DNA from: an uncultured Campylobacter sp.
Lineage (GTDB): Bacteria; Campylobacterota; Campylobacteria; Campylobacterales; Campylobacteraceae
Length of the DNA stretch: 5,894 nt
Direction of reading: 5' to 3'
Assembly: GCF_937997405.1 (NCBI RefSeq)
Contig: NZ_CALKTL010000020.1
Span: forward strand, 1 to 5,894
Part shown: positions 1-5,833 of the stretch, in pieces
How the letters are laid out: the number at the start of each line of letters is the position of its first letter
Numbering within the stretch: position 1 is the first letter of the stretch
Position numbers and translations under genes: made by a program
Notes under the pieces: generated by a model
What the model was told of the DNA's origin: nothing
What the model saw: only the letters and a program-made list of their open reading frames with translations
Databases searched by the model: none

Positions 1-526
<526 letters not shown>

Positions 527-531
527 TATAC

Positions 532-578
532 TTCTCGCAACGGCAAAGCCGTTACTGCGAGCGGGAGCTTTCGCTCCC
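532..578 (-). other. Two GC-rich hairpins in the 16S rRNA leader
   Basis: Just upstream of the 16S 5' end, the minus strand carries two stem-loops. The distal one (578-563) is GGGAGC-GAAA-GCTCCC, with a GNRA-type GAAA loop. The proximal one (553-539) is AACGGC-TTT-GCCGTT, and can be extended to about nine pairs with a wobble and a bulged A. Leader hairpins at this position commonly take part in folding and processing of precursor rRNA. That role is inferred from position only. Confidence 0.5.
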
Positions 579-600
579 TGCACCCACCTAAAGTTACAAA

Positions 601-631
601 GATTTGCGAAAAAACAAGTTTTTCGCAAATC
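601..631. repeat. Perfect 13-bp inverted repeat in the 16S leader
   Basis: GATTTGCGAAAAA at 601-613 and its exact complement TTTTTCGCAAATC at 619-631 are separated by five bases. On the minus strand this forms a long hairpin about 75 bases before the 16S 5' end. It is followed on that strand only by TTTG, which is a weak U-tract for a terminator. It may be a processing stem, a transcription pause or an attenuator in the rRNA leader; the sequence does not decide between these. Confidence 0.6.
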
Positions 632-652
632 ATAAATTTCTAAGGATAGCAT

Positions 653-677
653 AAAAAAACCGAAGCTTGGCTCCGAT
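653..677 (-). terminator. Probable rho-independent terminator, minus strand
   Basis: The minus-strand RNA folds as AUCGGAG (677-671), loop CCAAG, CUUCGGU (665-659): seven pairs including two G-U wobbles, followed at once by a run of U (658-653). This is the classic layout of an intrinsic terminator for transcripts coming from the selD side. It is about 410 bases past the selD stop and about 130 bases before the 16S start. It could end the selD transcript (or a transcript from a promoter at 1045-1050), insulating the rRNA operon, or act as an attenuator if the rRNA promoter lies upstream of it. Confidence 0.65.
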
Positions 678-722
678 TTATTCTGCGTCTTAAATTTAAT
701 CTATGATTTAAACTCTTTAATA

Positions 723-728
723 CTTATA
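723..728 (-). promoter_or_regulatory. Candidate -10 box (TATAAG) upstream of 16S
   Basis: Minus-strand CCTGTATAAG follows a very AT-rich stretch and would start RNA about 190 bases before mature 16S. The same CCTGTATAA string occurs in the other candidate at 1045-1050. There is no clear -35 box, which is usual in Campylobacter. A terminator-like hairpin lies between this site and the 16S gene, so a role as rRNA promoter would require read-through or antitermination. Confidence 0.35.
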
Positions 729-746
729 CAGGTAGATACGATTATG

Positions 747-767
747 AAGTTTTTAATCTAAAAACTT
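747..767. repeat. Perfect 9-bp inverted repeat with 3-base spacer
   Basis: AAGTTTTTA (747-755) and TAAAAACTT (759-767) flank ATC. The dyad sits about 20 bases upstream of the candidate -10 box at 723-728 on the minus strand, covering the place where a -35 or UP element would lie. It could be an operator for a dimeric regulator or an AT-rich hairpin. No function can be assigned. Confidence 0.45.
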
Positions 768-1044
768 TATGTTTTTGTAACATCGTTTTTATGGATAGAT
801 TTAGTTTAAAGCTAGATGCTAATTAGATATTCGTTACGGATGTAAAAAATAACCTAAATTCGATCCGGCGATCTAAATCTTAATCCATAGGCTCAATCGA
901 TCACTTGTTTAGATTTCAAAGATTGACTAAAGATATTTGTTTTTAACAGTTGAAATTTTAAAAAACACGTTCGCTAAAAGGCTAAAACTACTAGGACTTA
1001 AGACTTAAGGAAGCAGGTTCGGCTCGGTGCGAAACAGAATTGTG

Positions 1045-1050
1045 ATTATA
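1045..1050 (-). promoter_or_regulatory. Candidate -10 box (TATAAT) just after selD
   Basis: Minus-strand CCTGTATAATCAC is a perfect TATAAT hexamer about 40 bases past the selD stop codon. Transcription would run toward the terminator at 677-653 and the 16S gene. The bases upstream are GC-rich, unlike the T-rich upstream regions common in Campylobacter promoters, and no -35 box is visible. It might drive a distal rRNA promoter transcript with a leader of about 510 bases or a non-coding RNA of about 385 bases ending at the terminator. It may also be chance. Confidence 0.35.
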
Positions 1051-1088
1051 CAGGAGCGATGCTTAAAGGGGGCTGAATGGGAAAGATT

Positions 1089-2111
1089 TTAAACTAAATA
1101 AATTTTATGTTCGGCATGTGCTATAACTTCGCCGATGATAGCGCTACTAGCGTAGCCTGCGTTTTTTAAATTTACAAGCGCTCGCGCCGCGTCCTTTTCC
1201 GCTACGGCAAGCAGAAGTCCGCCGCTGGTTTGTGCGTCGCAAAGCGTTATGTCCGGCTCGGAATCGACACCAGGCGCGATAAATTTTAAATTTTTATAGC
1301 TTCCGGCGGGGATCAGCCCCTCATCAAGGCATCTGAGGGCGCTTTTTAAAAGCGGAATTTTGCTAGGATAAATTTTAAAACTCACGTTCCCGTTTATCAT
1401 TTCAAGCGCGTGTCCAAGCAGTCCAAAGCCCGTCACGTCGGTCGCGGCATGTATTTTTAGGCTCGCCAAGGCGCCCACGGCATAAAAATTTAACAAAATC
1501 ATGCTCTCTATCGCGTCACGAAATTCTTCAAATTTAAGAAATTTCGCCTTAATAGCCGTAGCGACAATGCCCGTGCCTAGAGGTTTTGTTAGGATCAGCA
1601 GGTCGCCTTCACGCGCTGTATTATTGCTCCAAAATTTACGCGGATTCACACGCCCCGTGACACTAAGTCCATAATAAATTTCGGGGGTAGAGATGGTGTG
1701 GCCGCCCACCAAGACCCCTCCGCACTCTTTAATTTTGTCTTTGCCGCCGCGCAGAATCTCGCGCAGAATTTCGTTTGAGAAACGACAATCGTCAAAACCC
1801 ACGATGTTTAGGGCGTTTATCACTTCACCGCCCATTGCAAATACGTCGCTTAGGGAGTTTGCCGCCGCGATCTGTCCGAAGATAAACGGATCGTCCACCA
1901 AAGGGGTGATGAAATCGAGCGTCTGCACGAGCGCAAGATCATCGCTTATGCGAAATACGCTCGCATCTTCGTTGCTACAGGTGGACGAAAGCAGACTTGC
2001 GTTGGGCTCGATTAAATTTCCAAGATTTTCGGTTAGACCCGCCGGGTCAAGCTTGGCGGCTCAACCGGCGGCTGCAATAAATTTCGTGAGGTTAAAATCT
2101 CTGTAGATCAT
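1089..2111 (-). CDS. selD: Selenide, water dikinase (selenophosphate synthase), selenocysteine-containing
   Basis: SelD makes selenophosphate from selenide and ATP, the selenium donor for selenocysteine and for selenium-modified tRNA. The gene is 341 codons including the stop (340 residues), like other SelD proteins, once an in-frame TGA at 2063-2061 is read as selenocysteine 17. The N-terminus then reads AAAGUAAKLDP, with U17 and K20 matching E. coli Cys17 and Lys20. Other family residues follow with a constant offset: D49 (NEDASV), D66 (TLDF), D89 (SDVFAMGG), GGH at 136-138 and D225 in DVTGFGLLGH. Reading only from the GTG at 1928 would lose the catalytic loop. The ATG at 2111 overlaps the yedF stop by four bases (ATGA), and no good Shine-Dalgarno precedes it, which suggests translational coupling to yedF. 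A SECIS-like hairpin follows the TGA. I see no other damage to the frame. Confidence 0.93.
2020..2063 (-). promoter_or_regulatory. Selenocysteine TGA codon and bacterial SECIS-like hairpin in selD
   Basis: Downstream of the UGA (2063-2061) the mRNA folds as GACCC (2048-2044), loop GGC (2043-2041), GGGUC (2040-2036): five perfect pairs. An outer helix can form from CCAAG (2056-2052) and CUUGG (2024-2020) around an asymmetric internal loop. The apical loop begins 17 bases after the UGA and starts with G, in line with the known bacterial SECIS pattern of a short stem with a G among the first two loop bases at a set distance from the UGA. SelB would bind this element together with Sec-tRNA. The folding was done by eye. 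Confidence 0.75.
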
Positions 2112-2704
2112 AGTTTGATTGCTTCGTATTTTGATAAGATGTCCATGATTTCGTATGCGTTTGAAATCTCGCCGATCGCGAGCTTATCGACCAGTTTGTA
2201 GCCCTCCAGACAGCTTCCGCAGCTTAAAATTTCAGCTCCCGCTTCGTTTAGTTTTTTAATCGCCTCAAAGCATTCGTGGCCGCGGTTGGTAGTTATGTGC
2301 ACGGCGTTGTTTACACAGATGACCTTCACGGGTTTTTCGTCTAAGCTTAACGCCGCGCCTAAAAATTTAGCGAGCAAACTCTTTCCGATCGGGCCGCTTC
2401 CGCACTGCTCCTCGTTTAGGAATATCACCTTGCCTCTCTTTGGCACCGCGACATCACAATAAATATCGTCGATACTTTCATCTTTCAGCTCGTCCGTTTT
2501 TACGGTTTTTATAAGCGTGTCGGCGCCCGCTTGTGAAATTTGCGCCTCAAAGCCGTTTTTAGCCAAAAAGCGTTTTATGTTTTCGCGCGGCGCTACGTCG
2601 TTTACTAAAATTTCTAAATTTTCTCCGATTTTTAGCTCGCCGAGGACTTTTTTAGTGCGCAAAAGCGGCTCCGGGCAATTTAAATTGCGACAATCTAGTT
2701 GCAT
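2108..2704 (-). CDS. yedF: YedF: TusA-like/DsrE-like selenium-metabolism protein
   Basis: The protein has 198 residues in two parts. Residues 1-70 are a TusA/SirA-like domain with the signature NCPEPLL, where Cys10 is the sulfur (or selenium) carrying cysteine. Residues 90-198 look like a DsrE-type domain with conserved CGSGPIG (101-107) and a CxxC-like pair at Cys162 and Cys165 (SCGSC). This architecture is the family often annotated as sulfurtransferase-like selenium metabolism protein YedF, found next to selD in many bacteria; delivery of reduced selenium to SelD is the usual proposal but is not proven here. The ATG at 2704 has AAGGA (2715-2711) six bases upstream. Its TGA stop overlaps the selD ATG. 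It lies 85 bases after fdhC on the same strand, with two hairpins in the gap. Confidence 0.9.
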   Translation of the reverse strand: MQLDCRNLNCPEPLLRTKKVLGELKIGENLEILVNDVAPRENIKRFLAKNGFEAQISQAGADTLIKTVKTDELKDESIDDIYCDVAVPKRGKVIFLNEEQCGSGPIGKSLLAKFLGAALSLDEKPVKVICVNNAVHITTNRGHECFEAIKKLNEAGAEILSCGSCLEGYKLVDKLAIGEISNAYEIMDILSKYEAIKL

Positions 2705-2715
2705 ATGTAATCCTT

Positions 2716-2743
2716 AAAAAATAAAATTCTTTGAACCTCAAAG
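2716..2743 (-). terminator. Weak terminator or attenuator between fdhC and yedF
   Basis: On the minus strand CTTTGA-GGT-TCAAAG (2743-2729) forms a six-pair AT-rich hairpin followed by AATTTTATTTTTT. The shape is that of an intrinsic terminator, but the stem is weak and the U-rich run abuts the yedF ribosome binding site. It may give partial termination, so that yedF-selD is expressed below fdhC. No clear promoter for yedF lies between the hairpin and its start codon. Confidence 0.45.
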
Positions 2744-2748
2744 CTAAT

Positions 2749-2773
2749 GCGAGCCGCACGCAAGCAGACCCGC
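2749..2773 (-). other. GC-rich hairpin after the fdhC stop codon
   Basis: Minus-strand GCGGGTC plus GC pairs with GC plus GGCTCGC around a six-base loop (TTGCGT), with one bulged T: nine pairs including two wobbles. It starts 16 bases after the fdhC stop and is not followed by its own U-run. It may protect the fdhC mRNA 3' end or work together with the AT-rich hairpin just downstream. Confidence 0.45.
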
Positions 2774-2789
2774 ATAAAATTTACCCAAG

Positions 2790-3749
2790 TTATAAGCGCG
2801 GGTACTTCGCTTCAAATTGCGATTTGGCGATCTGCCCTTTATCGAGCAGCTCGCGATACCAGTAGTGGTGAAGTACGTAAACTTCCTCCTCCGGCTTGTG
2901 TCCGTCGATCATCGAGTGGATGGCACCGCTGATCGCAAAGACCGCCATATAGATATGCACAAGCAAAAATACCGCGCAGACCGCACCCAAAAAATTATGA
3001 ATAATCGCGCTTGCTCTTAAAATTTCGATCTGGCTCATACCTAGCGCACTTCTCATCGCCGGGATATCGTAGTCTAGGAAAAACATCGACGCGCCCGTAG
3101 CTATCATCACTATGCCGCCTAAAGTAGCGACCCAAAACCACGCCTTTTGGCCTGCGTTAAATTTACCCGCAGGGATCGTGCGCTTCTTTTTGCTTAAATA
3201 GCCGCCCACGATCATCATCCATTTGATATCGTAAGCTCGCGGCAGCATACGCCAAAACCATGTCACTAGCATAGGCACAACGGCAATCGCAAACGCTATC
3301 GTAGCCAGTCCGTGAGCGTTTTTACAAAACCTCACGAAAGCGCCGCCGCCGAATTCCTCGCCAAACATCATAATTAAGCCTGTCGGAACCAAAATCGCCC
3401 ATGCTACGGCCGCTACTAGATGATATAATCGCTCAAATTTATTAAATGCATAGATCGGTTTGCCCGCGTGATGATCGAAGTGCTTCGGCCCTATGATCGC
3501 GTAGTGCCCAATAAAAGCTATGATTACGCCCAAAACCGCACCCAACGCCAACCAAGCAAAAAAGCCCGAGCTTTGCAGATGTCCTTGAAATTGCAGAAAG
3601 ATCGGACCGAAGCCGTTGCCGTAGCTATCGATATTTTCAAGCCTTGCATTGCCCCAAACATCGCTATTTCCCTGCACGATATCGGCGTATTTTTTCTCCT
3701 CGGCCTGCGCATAAATACAGGCGAAAAGCGCGAGAAACAATCTTTTCAT
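2790..3749 (-). CDS. fdhC: Formate dehydrogenase gamma subunit, membrane cytochrome b
   Basis: This subunit anchors respiratory formate dehydrogenase in the inner membrane and passes electrons from the iron-sulfur subunit through b-type hemes to menaquinone. It has 319 residues. A signal peptide is likely (MKRLFLALFACIYAQA, cut after residue 16), followed by a periplasmic-looking segment of about 45 residues that E. coli FdnI lacks. Membrane segments lie near 63-86, 109-129, 146-167, 204-225 and 250-275; the last four match the cytochrome b core. Likely heme ligands are H110, H146, H251 and H265; the last pair keeps the 14-residue spacing of His155 and His169 in FdnI. AAGGAA (3759-3754) precedes the ATG. 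The usual fdhA and fdhB partners are not adjacent: the upstream neighbour is nspC. The genes after it, yedF and selD, serve selenium use. Confidence 0.9.
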   Translation of the reverse strand: MKRLFLALFACIYAQAEEKKYADIVQGNSDVWGNARLENIDSYGNGFGPIFLQFQGHLQSSGFFAWLALGAVLGVIIAFIGHYAIIGPKHFDHHAGKPIYAFNKFERLYHLVAAVAWAILVPTGLIMMFGEEFGGGAFVRFCKNAHGLATIAFAIAVVPMLVTWFWRMLPRAYDIKWMMIVGGYLSKKKRTIPAGKFNAGQKAWFWVATLGGIVMIATGASMFFLDYDIPAMRSALGMSQIEILRASAIIHNFLGAVCAVFLLVHIYMAVFAISGAIHSMIDGHKPEEEVYVLHHYWYRELLDKGQIAKSQFEAKYPRL

Positions 3750-3778
3750 GGATTTCCTTAGATATAAAATTTGAGCCG

Positions 3779-3784
3779 ATTATA
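3779..3784 (-). promoter_or_regulatory. Promoter of fdhC (extended -10, TGATATAAT)
   Basis: The 95-base gap between nspC and fdhC contains, on the minus strand, TATAAT preceded by TG one base earlier (an extended -10) and by T- and A-rich tracts, the usual Campylobacter sigma-70 pattern. The -10 box ends 29 bases before the fdhC ATG, giving a short leader of roughly 20 bases. This suggests that fdhC starts its own transcript, possibly continuing into yedF and selD. Confidence 0.7.
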
Positions 3785-3844
3785 TCATTTTTTGCAAAAA
3801 ATTTTCTTACAAAGCAAAATTACATTTTTGCATTAAGCGCCGCG

Positions 3845-4999
3845 CTAGTTTCGCCTCGCGTACTCGTCGTAGCCGAATTTTTTGATCATTAAAACCTCTC
3901 CGCGCTCGTCCGCCAAAACAAGATCGGGCAACTTGATGCCGTTAAAGGTCGTGTTTTTCACGATAGTATAGTGGATCTGATCCTCGAAAATCACCCGATC
4001 GCCGATGTTTAGCGGCGCGTCAAATTTATACTCGGGCCGTCCACTCTCAAGCCCCACGACATCGCCTGCGAGGCAGGTATTGCCGCCGAAGCGGTAGCTA
4101 AATTTACCGCTCTCGCTCTCGCCGCGCACCGCAGGACGATACGGCATCAGCACGGTATCGGGCATATGAGCTTCAGCGGAAGCGTCTAAGATAGCGATTT
4201 TAGCGCCATTTTCTACTATGTCAAGCACGCTAGCGACCAAATATCCGCACTCCCAACCGACCGCCTCGCCCGGCTCGAGATAAATTTCGACTTCGTATTT
4301 TTCGCGAAATTTTTTGATCAGATCTATCAGTAGCTCCACGTCGTAGCCTGCGCGCGTGATATGATGCCCGCCGCCGAAATTTAGCCATTTTAGGCCGTCA
4401 AAATACTTGCCGAATTTCGCCTCGAAAACCTCAAGCACCCGCTCTAGGCTCTGAGCACTCTCTTCGCACAGTGCGTGAAAATGTAGCCCCGAGATGCCGC
4501 GCAAAAACTCGCCGTCTTGTAAGATCGCCCGCTGCAGCGCTTCAAGGCTCATCCCGAGCCTGCTAAAGCTGCCGCACGGATTGTAAGCGTCTTTGGGCGA
4601 GAAGGAGGTCTGCGGATTTAGCCGCAAGCCGCACGACGCTCCCGCAGCGAGCGCTTTTGCGCGATATTTTTGCCACTGCGCGGCGCTATTGAATACGACG
4701 TGGTTTGAAATTTTTAAAATTTCATCCAAATCATCCTCTTTGAATGCTGGCGAGTATGTGTGAATCTCGCCGTTTTTGATAAATTCCGCGGCAAATTTCG
4801 CCTCGTGCAGGCCGCTACAAGTTGCGCCCCAGAGGTATTTGCCAACGTAAGGCATCGCGAAGCTAAACGCAAAGCCTTTTAGCGCGCATAAAATTTTTGC
4901 GCCGCTTCGCTCGCCTACGCCGCGTAAAATTTCTAAATTTTTTACCAGTTTTTGCTCCTCACACACATAGGCGGGGGTCGAAATTTCATCGATTTTCAT
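3845..4999 (-). CDS. nspC: Carboxynorspermidine/carboxyspermidine decarboxylase
   Basis: NspC is a cytoplasmic PLP enzyme that decarboxylates carboxyspermidine or carboxynorspermidine, the last step of the alternative spermidine pathway used in Campylobacter and Vibrio. The protein has 384 residues with an alanine racemase-like barrel and a C-terminal beta domain. Lys41 in CALKGFA is the expected PLP lysine. HFHALCE (173-179), the glycine loop GGGHH (209-213) and EPGEAVG (242-248) line the cofactor site. GNTCLAGD (306-313) holds Cys309, matching the catalytic cysteine of ornithine decarboxylase relatives. The ATG at 4999 is preceded by GAGGA (5010-5006), six bases away. The partner carboxyspermidine dehydrogenase gene is not in the window. 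In Campylobacter spermidine is the probable product; the substrate cannot be read from the sequence. Confidence 0.93.
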   Translation of the reverse strand: MKIDEISTPAYVCEEQKLVKNLEILRGVGERSGAKILCALKGFAFSFAMPYVGKYLWGATCSGLHEAKFAAEFIKNGEIHTYSPAFKEDDLDEILKISNHVVFNSAAQWQKYRAKALAAGASCGLRLNPQTSFSPKDAYNPCGSFSRLGMSLEALQRAILQDGEFLRGISGLHFHALCEESAQSLERVLEVFEAKFGKYFDGLKWLNFGGGHHITRAGYDVELLIDLIKKFREKYEVEIYLEPGEAVGWECGYLVASVLDIVENGAKIAILDASAEAHMPDTVLMPYRPAVRGESESGKFSYRFGGNTCLAGDVVGLESGRPEYKFDAPLNIGDRVIFEDQIHYTIVKNTTFNGIKLPDLVLADERGEVLMIKKFGYDEYARRN

Positions 5000-5026
5000 C
5001 GTTTTTCCTCATTAAATTTTTACGCA

Positions 5027-5032
5027 ATTATA
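5027..5032 (-). promoter_or_regulatory. Promoter of nspC (TATAAT)
   Basis: In the 87-base divergent gap between nspC and moaD, the minus strand has TATAAT ending 27 bases before the nspC ATG, in an AT-rich setting with no clear -35 box. It leaves a leader of about 20 bases carrying the GAGGA ribosome binding site. Confidence 0.65.
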
Positions 5033-5054
5033 TAAAATTTTATGAATTTTTAGT

Positions 5055-5060
5055 TAAAAT
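5055..5060 (+). promoter_or_regulatory. Promoter of moaD-moaE (TAAAAT)
   Basis: The plus strand has TTAAAAT at 5054-5060 after T-rich tracts (ATTTTATGAATTTTTAG), a plausible Campylobacter -10 region. RNA would start near 5067, about 20 bases before the moaD ATG. AAGGA at 5077-5081 is the ribosome binding site. It is separated by only about 20 bases from the opposing nspC -10 box, so the two promoters overlap upstream. Confidence 0.55.
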
Positions 5061-5086
5061 CGCCCAATCTTTAAAAAAGGACAAAA

Positions 5087-5308
5087 ATGGTAGAGATAGA
5101 ATTTTTAGGGCCGATCGGACGCGAGCCCCTGCACCTAAACGCAAGCTCCTTGCAAGAGGTAAAAGCGGAGCTGCAAAAGGACGAAGACTTGCGAGAGTGG
5201 CTCTCAAACTGCGCCGTAGCGGTAAATGATAAGATGATTTATGATGCGAATTTCGCGCTTAAATCCGGCGATCGCGTAAGCCTTTTGCCTCCCGTTTGCG
5301 GCGGCTAA
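5087..5308 (+). CDS. moaD: Molybdopterin synthase small subunit MoaD
   Basis: MoaD is a ubiquitin-like sulfur carrier. Its C-terminal glycine is turned into a thiocarboxylate that gives sulfur to cyclic pyranopterin monophosphate in the MoaD-MoaE complex. The 73-residue length is a little under the family norm of about 80. The C-terminus LLPPVCGG ends in the required Gly-Gly, and AVAVNDK (43-49) and LKSGDRVSLLPP (58-69) are the typical beta-grasp signatures. The ATG at 5087 has AAGGA five bases upstream. It is followed by moaE after 15 bases, so both are surely in one operon. The cofactor made serves molybdenum or tungsten enzymes such as formate dehydrogenase, whose membrane subunit is encoded nearby. 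Confidence 0.92.
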   Translation: MVEIEFLGPIGREPLHLNASSLQEVKAELQKDEDLREWLSNCAVAVNDKMIYDANFALKSGDRVSLLPPVCGG

Positions 5309-5323
5309 GCTTAGAAGGCGACG

Positions 5324-5833
5324 ATGAGCGAAGCTAAATTTAACCAAGAAATTTTAAGCGGGATCGAGCCTGAAATTTATGAGGGCAGCTTGGACGTAGA
5401 TGCGATTTTATCGCGCTGGTACGCTAAATTTAAAGACGCAAATTGCGGCGCGTTCATTACTTTTGTAGGCATCGTGCGCGAAGAGGGCGGCATCTGCGCG
5501 CTGAGCTTCGATATATACGAGCCGATTTTGCGGACTTGGTTTGAAGCGTGGCAGCAAAAGGCTGCGGCACAGGGCGCATTCGTTCTTTTTGCACATGCAA
5601 ACAGGGATGTGCCGATCCACGAAAGCTCCTACGTAGCAGGCGTCGTAAGCCCGCAGCGCAAGGTCGCTCTGGCGCTAATAAACGAGTTTGTGGAGGATTT
5701 CAAGGCGGCCGCGCCGATCTGGAAATACGACGTAAAGGGCGGTAAAATCGAAGGCGGCAAAGTAGTAGGCGGGAAGAGGATCTACGCGGCGGATCGTTCG
5801 CAGAGGGTAAAAGGCGCAGGGCTTTTGGGTTAA
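5324..5833 (+). CDS. moaE: Molybdopterin synthase catalytic subunit MoaE
   Basis: MoaE is the large subunit of molybdopterin synthase; with MoaD it inserts two sulfurs into cyclic pyranopterin monophosphate in the cytoplasm. The protein has 169 residues, about 20 more than E. coli MoaE, mainly at the N-terminus. GAFITFVGIVRE (43-54) matches the GAVVTFTGKVR block. FKAAAPIWK (126-134) holds Lys127 and Lys134, the counterparts of E. coli Lys119 and Lys126 that are needed for catalysis. GGKR (149-152) and the C-terminal basic residues probably bind substrate phosphate. The ATG at 5324 has AAGG five bases upstream. No terminator was found in the 61 bases after the stop, so the operon may continue beyond the window. 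Confidence 0.92.
   Translation: MSEAKFNQEILSGIEPEIYEGSLDVDAILSRWYAKFKDANCGAFITFVGIVREEGGICALSFDIYEPILRTWFEAWQQKAAAQGAFVLFAHANRDVPIHESSYVAGVVSPQRKVALALINEFVEDFKAAAPIWKYDVKGGKIEGGKVVGGKRIYAADRSQRVKGAGLLG

Larger units (their letters stand above)
527..1088. other. Non-coding region between selD and 16S rRNA (rRNA leader and promoter region)
   Basis: This stretch of about 560 bases has no credible coding sequence on either strand: stops are dense in all frames and no frame resembles a known family. It is AT-rich in the middle (about 690-970) and more GC-rich at both ends. It holds a terminator-like hairpin, a 13-bp inverted repeat, two GC-rich hairpins beside the 16S start, a 9-bp inverted repeat and two TATAA-type -10 candidates, listed separately. 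The word ATCTAAA or its complement recurs at 756-762, 871-877 and 908-914. The rRNA promoter must lie here unless the rRNA is transcribed from selD, but I cannot fix it. No boxA antitermination site was confidently found on the rRNA strand. Confidence 0.8.

Noticed and set aside
985..1035. Plus-strand AAGGAAGCAGG, resembling the GGAAGCAG motif of SRP (4.5S) RNA
   Set aside because: The apical GNRA tetraloop and the CAGGUC side of the SRP motif are missing; the flanking CTTAAGACTTAAG forms a different hairpin. It appears to be a chance match.
1089..1928. selD as a 279-residue protein starting with GTG at 1928
   Set aside because: This form lacks the catalytic loop and ATP-binding residues. 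The upstream frame aligns with SelD across the TGA to an ATG overlapping yedF.
1693..2106. Plus-strand open frame of 137 codons opposite selD
   Set aside because: It lies antisense to a conserved gene, resembles no known family, and has no ribosome binding site or neighbours in its favour.
3814..3831. Hairpin GCAAAA/TTTTGC after nspC as a terminator
   Set aside because: The stem is short and AT-rich and is followed only by TTTG on the minus strand. A tiny AGCGC/GCGCT repeat nearby has too small a loop. Neither supports a terminator call.
4897..5229. Plus-strand open frame of 110 codons spanning the nspC start, the promoter gap and moaD
   Set aside because: It crosses two real genes and the divergent promoters, is rich in Arg and Lys in the manner of an out-of-frame reading, and matches no family.
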